From Verrucomicrobiota bacterium (GTDB lineage: Bacteria; Verrucomicrobiota; Verrucomicrobiia; Opitutales; Opitutaceae), in the NCBI GenBank assembly GCA_023446865.1, contig JAEXPL010000405.1:1-17051 (forward strand): a stretch of 17,051 nucleotides of DNA, in the 5' to 3' direction. The notes beneath the pieces are model-generated. The model worked only from the letters and a program-made list of their open reading frames with translations, had not been told where the DNA came from and made no database searches. Shown piece after piece: positions 12,752-17,051 of this stretch (position 1 is the first letter of the stretch; each line of letters starts with the position of its first letter). The position numbers and the translations under genes are program-made.

Positions 12752-14488
12752 TCAAACTTGCACCGGGACGGGGCCGGGCGGTGGAGCGGGGCGCCAGACG
12801 AGCAACACTGCCTCGACGACCAGCCAGAGAGCCATCGCCACGAGCACGGCGGCGACGCCGAATTCCATCCGGTGGGCCGGCTGGGCCGCGCCGGCCTGGA
12901 GAAGCGCTCCGCGCTGCCAGAGCGTGAGGCCGAGGCTCCAGATGGTCATGACGAGCATGAAGATCGTGGGCCCGAGCGTGAGCCAGGGTGTGCGGCCGCG
13001 GCGCGCGAGCCAGACGGTCACGCCGAGCAGCGCGAGCGCGGCGAGGAGCTGGTTGGAGCTGCCGAAGAGGTTCCAGAACACCCGCCAGAGCGGGACGGCG
13101 GCACCGTCGACCACGGCCGGCGGCATCGCCAGGACGAGCGCGGGTACGGCGACGCTCACGAGCGTGGCGCCGTAGAGCGCCGGCCGACTCTTCCAGCCGG
13201 TGAATTCCATGAAGACATAGCGCGCAAGGCGCGTGCAGGCGTCGAGGGTATCGAAGACGAAGGTGGCAAAGCAGAGCAGGCCGAACTGGCGAGCGACGCC
13301 GACCGAGATCGTGCCAAACGACGCCTGATTCATGAAGACCGCGATGCCGTCGGCATAGGTGAGATCGGGGCGGCCGGTGGGTTTGGCGAGGATCATCACG
13401 GTGGCGAGGCTAAGGCAGGCAAGAAACGACTCGAGGAGCATGCCGCCGTAGGCGACGGGACGGGCGTCGGCCTCGGTGGCGAGCTGTTTGGCGGTGGTCC
13501 CGCTCGCGACGATGGAGTGGAAGCCCGAGCACGCGCCGCAGGCGATCGTGATGAAGAGCATCGGGAGCAACGGTTGCTTGCCGCCGGAGAACGTGAACAG
13601 GTCGGCAGTGCCGAAGGCGGGCGCCTGGATCGAGAGGCTGCCGTTGAGCGAGCCGATCACGATGCCGAGCACGCCCACGATCATGATGACGTAGAGGAAG
13701 TAGCCGCCCAGGGCGCCGCGCGGCTGGAGCAGGAGCCAGACTGGGGCGAGCGCGGCGAAGAAGCAGTAGGCCAGCAACACGAAACCCCAGAGCATCTGCG
13801 GCCGGGCGGCGCCGGTGAGCGCCCCGAGGTCGAACGGCAGAGAAGGTCCGATGAGGATGGCCCCGAGAACAAGCGGGAGGAAGAACGCCTTGGCCCGATT
13901 CTCCCCGAGCTTGGTGTAGCGCACGACCAACCCCATGACGACGGCGAGCAGCAGGTAGAAAATCGAGGAAGTGGTGACGGCCGCGCCGGGCGCATCGGCG
14001 CCTCCGGCGACGGCCTTCTGCACGAAGGTGCCGGCGGTGACATCGGCGAAGGCGATGATGACGTAGATCAGCGACACCCAGATGAAGGCGAGGAAGAGGA
14101 GGTAGCTGCGACGGTTCATGTGGCAGCGCACCACCTCGGCGATCGAACGGGCGTTGTGACGCACGGAGGCCACGAGGGTCGCGAAGTCGTGCACGCCGCC
14201 GATCAGGATCGCGCCGACGATGATCCAGATCCACGCGGGCAACCAACCGAACAGGGTGGCGGCGAGGATGGGGCCGACGATGGGGCCGGCGGCTGCGATG
14301 GCTGAGAAATGCTGGGGGAGCAGGTACGAGGCCCTGGCCGGTTCGAAGTCGAGTCCGTCGCGTTGCGTGTGCGAAGGGACCGGAGCGGAGGCGTCGAGGT
14401 GGAAATAGTTGGCGAGGTAGCGGCCCATCCAGCGGTAGGCGAGGCCGAGCACGAGCGCGGAGACGATGAGGAAGAGCAGGAGTGACAT
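12752..14488 (-). CDS. cstA: CstA family carbon starvation protein / peptide or pyruvate permease
   Basis: Polytopic inner-membrane transporter of the CstA/BtsT family. Characterised members import pyruvate or peptides, often induced when carbon runs out. The protein has 578 residues, shorter than E. coli CstA (about 700). The family hallmark is clear: YLLPQHFSAIAAAGPIVGPI (55-74), followed by ATLFGWLPAWIWIIVGAILI and GGVHDF (about 76-102). Further conserved blocks are CGACSGFHSIVASGTTAKQL, YGGMLLESFLA, DTLDACTRLARY and LWRVFWNLFGSSNQLLAALAL. About 15 or more membrane segments are visible. Starts at ATG 14488 without a Shine-Dalgarno. A 156-base spacer (14489-14644) separates it from thiE. 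I saw no riboswitch, cAMP-receptor site or good hairpin there. The substrate cannot be assigned from sequence. Confidence 0.95.
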   Translation of the reverse strand: MSLLLFLIVSALVLGLAYRWMGRYLANYFHLDASAPVPSHTQRDGLDFEPARASYLLPQHFSAIAAAGPIVGPILAATLFGWLPAWIWIIVGAILIGGVHDFATLVASVRHNARSIAEVVRCHMNRRSYLLFLAFIWVSLIYVIIAFADVTAGTFVQKAVAGGADAPGAAVTTSSIFYLLLAVVMGLVVRYTKLGENRAKAFFLPLVLGAILIGPSLPFDLGALTGAARPQMLWGFVLLAYCFFAALAPVWLLLQPRGALGGYFLYVIMIVGVLGIVIGSLNGSLSIQAPAFGTADLFTFSGGKQPLLPMLFITIACGACSGFHSIVASGTTAKQLATEADARPVAYGGMLLESFLACLSLATVMILAKPTGRPDLTYADGIAVFMNQASFGTISVGVARQFGLLCFATFVFDTLDACTRLARYVFMEFTGWKSRPALYGATLVSVAVPALVLAMPPAVVDGAAVPLWRVFWNLFGSSNQLLAALALLGVTVWLARRGRTPWLTLGPTIFMLVMTIWSLGLTLWQRGALLQAGAAQPAHRMEFGVAAVLVAMALWLVVEAVLLVWRPAPPPGPVPVQV

Positions 14489-14644
14489 CGGAAGGCGGGG
14501 TGCGAAACAGAACCGTTGCGACGGACGAAAGACGGAGGGGGTGTCGCGACGGTAGGAACGGGCGGCCTGATGCCAAGCCCGGGTTACGAGGTGACAGCGA
14601 CGTGGGCGTGGACCCCGCGTGGAATCTGCGCCACGGCGAACCGG

Positions 14645-15292
14645 TTACAGCGCGGCACGGTAGGCGCTGATCACGGCGGCGGGATCGGCGGCCGCCAGGA
14701 CTTCGGAGACGACCACCACGCGCTCGCCGCCGGCCGCACGGACGGCGGCAAGGTTGGTACGTTTGATGCCGCCGATGCAGAACCACGGCAGCGCCGGTCG
14801 CGTGGAAGCGACGTGGCGAACCAGTTCGAGGCCGACCGGCGTATAGTCGGGTTTGGTGGGCGTGGCGAAAACCGGACCGACGGCGAAGTAGTCGAGTGTG
14901 CCGGCCGGCAGGGTTTGCGCTGCGGCGGCCTGGGCGGGCGAGTGGGTGGAGAGTCCGAGCAGTCGGCCGGGGCCGAGGCGGGCGCGGGCGAGTTGCGGAG
15001 CGAGGTCGTCCTGCCCGACATGCAGCCCGAGTTCCGGATACGCGAGGGCGAGGTCGAGATCGTCGTTAACCACCAGCGGGGGCGGGGCGGTTACGACCGC
15101 GCCCGGAGTGAAGAGCGGCCGGATCTCCTCAAGGAGCGCACGGCGCTCGGCGGCGGTCTCGCGTTTGGCGCGAAGCTGGATGACATCGGCTCCGCCGGCG
15201 AGGAGCGCGCGGCAGACAGCAGTCCAGCGGTCGCGGGGCACGTAGCCGGTGTCGAGGATGGCGTAGAAACGGGCGGAGCGGAGAGCGTGCAC
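14645..15292 (-). CDS. thiE: Thiamine phosphate synthase
   Basis: Joins hydroxymethylpyrimidine pyrophosphate and carboxythiazole phosphate to thiamine monophosphate, the last carbon-joining step of vitamin B1 synthesis; cytoplasmic TIM barrel. From GTG 15292 it has 215 residues, close to E. coli ThiE. Recognisable blocks are VIQLRAKRETAAERR (pyrophosphate-binding Gln/Arg/Lys), VVNDDLDLA, LGLHVGQDDL, GLSTHS, YFAVGPVFATPTKPDY and FCIGGI. A TTG at 15328 is in frame and would add 12 residues; neither start has a Shine-Dalgarno. It follows accC by 69 bases (33 from the TTG) on the same strand, so it may ride on the accBC transcript. No other thiamine gene and no TPP riboswitch is visible here. 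Confidence 0.93.
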   Translation of the reverse strand: MHALRSARFYAILDTGYVPRDRWTAVCRALLAGGADVIQLRAKRETAAERRALLEEIRPLFTPGAVVTAPPPLVVNDDLDLALAYPELGLHVGQDDLAPQLARARLGPGRLLGLSTHSPAQAAAAQTLPAGTLDYFAVGPVFATPTKPDYTPVGLELVRHVASTRPALPWFCIGGIKRTNLAAVRAAGGERVVVVSEVLAAADPAAVISAYRAAL

Positions 15293-15361
15293 GGCGGCGC
15301 AGGATGGTGCTGCTGCCCCGACCTGCAACGGCGGAGTGGCGGCGGCTCCGCGAGTGGTCGA

Positions 15362-16747
15362 TCAGCCGGCGTCGGCGTCGCCGGTGATGAACAGGTCCGG
15401 CGGCATGCGGGCGAAGAAGTCCTCCATGTAGGACGTCGTCGCCTTGCCGGAGCAGAAGACCGGGTCGCTAATGATCGCCTTTTGCAGCGGGATCGTGGTC
15501 TTTACGCCGCGGATCAGGTACTCGCTCAAAGCACGGTAAGCCCGCTGTAGCGCCACCTGCCGGGTGGACCCGTAGGTGATGAGCTTGCCGATCATCGAGT
15601 CGTAGTAGGGCGGGATGGCGTAACCGCCGTAGGCGTGGGAGTCGACGCGCACGCCGTGGCCTCCAGGGGCGTAGTAGAGGCCGATGGTGCCCGGCGAGGG
15701 GGCGAAGTTGCGCGCGGGATCCTCGGCGTTAATGCGGCACTCGATGGCGTGCTTGGTGAAGGTGATGTCCTTCTGGTCGAAGGCGAGATGCTCGCCCGCG
15801 GCGACGAGGAGCTGCTGTTTCACGAGGTCGATGCCGGTCACCTCCTCGGTGACGGGGTGCTCGACCTGGATGCGGGTGTTCATCTCGATGAAGTAGAACT
15901 CGCCCTTCTCATCGACGAGGAACTCGATCGTGCCGGCGTTGGCGTAGCCCGCGGCCGTCGCGGCGGCGATGGCCGCCTGGCCCATGCGCGCACGCAGGTC
16001 GGGGGTGAGGAACGGCGACGGCGACTCCTCGATCAGCTTCTGGTGGCGGCGCTGGATCGAGCAGTCGCGCTCGCCGAGGTGGAGGATCTTGCCGTGTTCG
16101 TCGGCGAGGATCTGGAACTCGATGTGTCGCGGGTTCTGGATGTAGCGCTCGACATAGACGGCGCCGTTGCCGAAGGCCTTTTCGGCCTCGTTGCGGGCGA
16201 CGTGGAATTCCTTGGCGAAGGAAATGTCGTTGTGCGCGATGCGCATGCCGCGACCGCCGCCGCCGGCGACGGCCTTGATGATGACCGGGTAGCCGATGCG
16301 GCGGGCGACCGTGAGGGCCTCCTCCTCGGTCGAGACCGGGCCGTCGGATCCCGGAACGATCGGCACCCCGGCGCGACGTACCGTGTCCTTGGCGACAGCC
16401 TTGTCGCCCATCATGCGGATGCTCTGGGCACGCGGGCCGATGAACTTGATGCCGCAGGTCTCGCACTGCTCGGCGAAGTCGGCGTTTTCGGAGAGGAAGC
16501 CGTAGCCGGGATGGATGGCGTCGACATCGGCCACTTCGGCGGCGCTGATGATGCGGTCGGCGCGCAGGTAGCTCTCGTTGCTGCGAGGCCCGCCGATGCA
16601 GATGGCCTCGTCGGCGAGCTGGACGTGGAGGGACTGGAGATCGGCCTCCGAGTAGACCGCGAGGGTCTTGATGCCGAGCTCTCGGCAGGCGCGGACGATG
16701 CGGAGCGCGATCTCGCCGCGGTTGGCGATGAGGACTTTCTGGATCAT
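15362..16747 (-). CDS. accC: Acetyl-CoA carboxylase, biotin carboxylase subunit
   Basis: Carboxylates the biotin on AccB with bicarbonate and ATP, the first half-reaction of malonyl-CoA synthesis. The 461-residue length and order of domains are standard. The N-terminal domain starts IQKVLIANRGEIALRI and contains HPGYGFLSEN (79-88). The ATP-grasp domain has MMGDK (112-116), the ATP-binding Lys158 and the glycine-rich loop GGGGRGMR (162-169). ERDCSIQRRHQK (226-237) and FIEMNTRIQVEHPVTE with the catalytic Glu and Arg follow. The C-terminal domain includes ECRINAEDP and YDSMIGKL. The ATG at 16747 is 10 bases after the accB stop, a typical two-gene operon. Confidence 0.98.
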   Translation of the reverse strand: MIQKVLIANRGEIALRIVRACRELGIKTLAVYSEADLQSLHVQLADEAICIGGPRSNESYLRADRIISAAEVADVDAIHPGYGFLSENADFAEQCETCGIKFIGPRAQSIRMMGDKAVAKDTVRRAGVPIVPGSDGPVSTEEEALTVARRIGYPVIIKAVAGGGGRGMRIAHNDISFAKEFHVARNEAEKAFGNGAVYVERYIQNPRHIEFQILADEHGKILHLGERDCSIQRRHQKLIEESPSPFLTPDLRARMGQAAIAAATAAGYANAGTIEFLVDEKGEFYFIEMNTRIQVEHPVTEEVTGIDLVKQQLLVAAGEHLAFDQKDITFTKHAIECRINAEDPARNFAPSPGTIGLYYAPGGHGVRVDSHAYGGYAIPPYYDSMIGKLITYGSTRQVALQRAYRALSEYLIRGVKTTIPLQKAIISDPVFCSGKATTSYMEDFFARMPPDLFITGDADAG

Positions 16748-16757
16748 GCGCGCGGGC

Positions 16758-17051
16758 TCAGCCCTGCTTGAGCTTGAAGAGGCGTTGACCGTATTCGACC
16801 GGCTGGCCGCTCTCGACGAGACACTCGACGACGGTGCCCTTCACCTCGGCCTGGATCTCGTTCATGATCTTCATGGCCTCGATGATGCAAACGGCGGATT
16901 TCTCCGTGACGACCGAGCCGACCTCGACAAACGCCGTGCTCTCGGGGGAGGCGGCGCGATAGAAGGTGCCGACCATCGGTGACTTCACGTAGATGATACC
17001 TGCATCCTCGGTCAACGAGGCGGAGACCGCCACGGGCGCCGCGGCCGGGGC
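16758..17051 (-). CDS. accB: Acetyl-CoA carboxylase biotin carboxyl carrier protein, N-terminus cut by the window edge
   Basis: Carries biotin between the carboxylase (AccC) and the carboxyltransferase. The visible 97 C-terminal residues begin in an Ala/Pro linker (APAAAP) at the edge and contain the complete biotinyl domain. IYVKSPMVGTFYRAASPES opens it; the biotinylated Lys is in EAMKIMNEI; it ends in GQRLFKLKQG. The first in-frame GTG (17033) is inside the linker and is not the true start; the frame is open to 17051, and the N-terminal AccC-interacting region lies outside. It is the first visible gene of the accB-accC operon. Confidence 0.96.
   Translation of the reverse strand, partial: APAAAPVAVSASLTEDAGIIYVKSPMVGTFYRAASPESTAFVEVGSVVTEKSAVCIIEAMKIMNEIQAEVKGTVVECLVESGQPVEYGQRLFKLKQG

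Noticed and set aside
12551..14305. 584-codon plus-strand open frame
   Set aside because: Antisense to cstA; hydrophilic Glu/Asp/His repeats mirror the hydrophobic codons of the transporter.
14489..14644. Riboswitch or catabolite operator ahead of cstA
   Set aside because: Only 5-bp stems and no recognisable operator half-sites were found on either strand.
1..17051. CRISPR array, tRNA, rRNA, insertion sequence or prophage
   Set aside because: No regularly spaced repeats of suitable length, no cloverleaf-like segment I could recognise, and no transposase or integrase motif in any plausible frame.

Overview
The window is high-GC bacterial DNA from a Gram-negative chromosome. The combination of an LptF/LptG-type lipopolysaccharide permease, an exosortase with a PEP-CTERM substrate and few Shine-Dalgarno sites would fit Verrucomicrobiota of the Opitutaceae type. 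That placement is inference; no marker gene here proves it. There are eleven intact or edge-truncated protein genes, one small membrane-protein gene broken by an in-frame amber codon, and one apparent remnant of a PEP-CTERM protein. I see no tRNA, rRNA, CRISPR array, transposase or integrase.

Left part (1-6246), mostly housekeeping. A hexameric-type glutamate dehydrogenase (gdhA, minus) faces a small two-part membrane reading frame (plus) that is interrupted by TAG. Next come an unrecognised, very tryptophan-rich 316-residue protein (plus) and the minus-strand pair rlmN then metF. rlmN is divergent from a YjgP/YjgQ-family LPS-export permease.

Middle part (6247-12042), the accessory and most interesting section. 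A gene-poor stretch of about 520 bases holds several dyads, a short reading frame ending in a PEP-CTERM-like tail, and a strong hairpin terminator. Then comes a conserved but functionally obscure 491-residue protein (minus). Divergent from it lies a secreted VIT-vWA protein ending in a PEP-CTERM sorting signal. After a 261-base spacer follows an exosortase with its Cys, Arg and His residues in place and an EpsI-like C-terminal domain fused on. The most economical reading is a self-contained surface-display unit, with the exosortase processing the neighbouring VIT-vWA protein. Its control regions hold two unusual signals: a four-unit 11-bp tandem array ahead of the VIT-vWA gene, and a 38-nt dyad plus four copies of GACCAAA/TTTGGTC ahead of the exosortase.

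Right part (12043-17051), a minus-strand run: accB (cut by the window edge), accC, thiE, cstA and a small membrane-anchored protein. accB and accC supply biotin carboxyl carrier protein and biotin carboxylase for malonyl-CoA synthesis. thiE makes thiamine phosphate. cstA is a peptide/pyruvate-type permease.

Many long open frames antisense to these genes are products of the GC-rich codon pattern and are not annotated. Protein families were recognised by eye from motifs; no database search was run.
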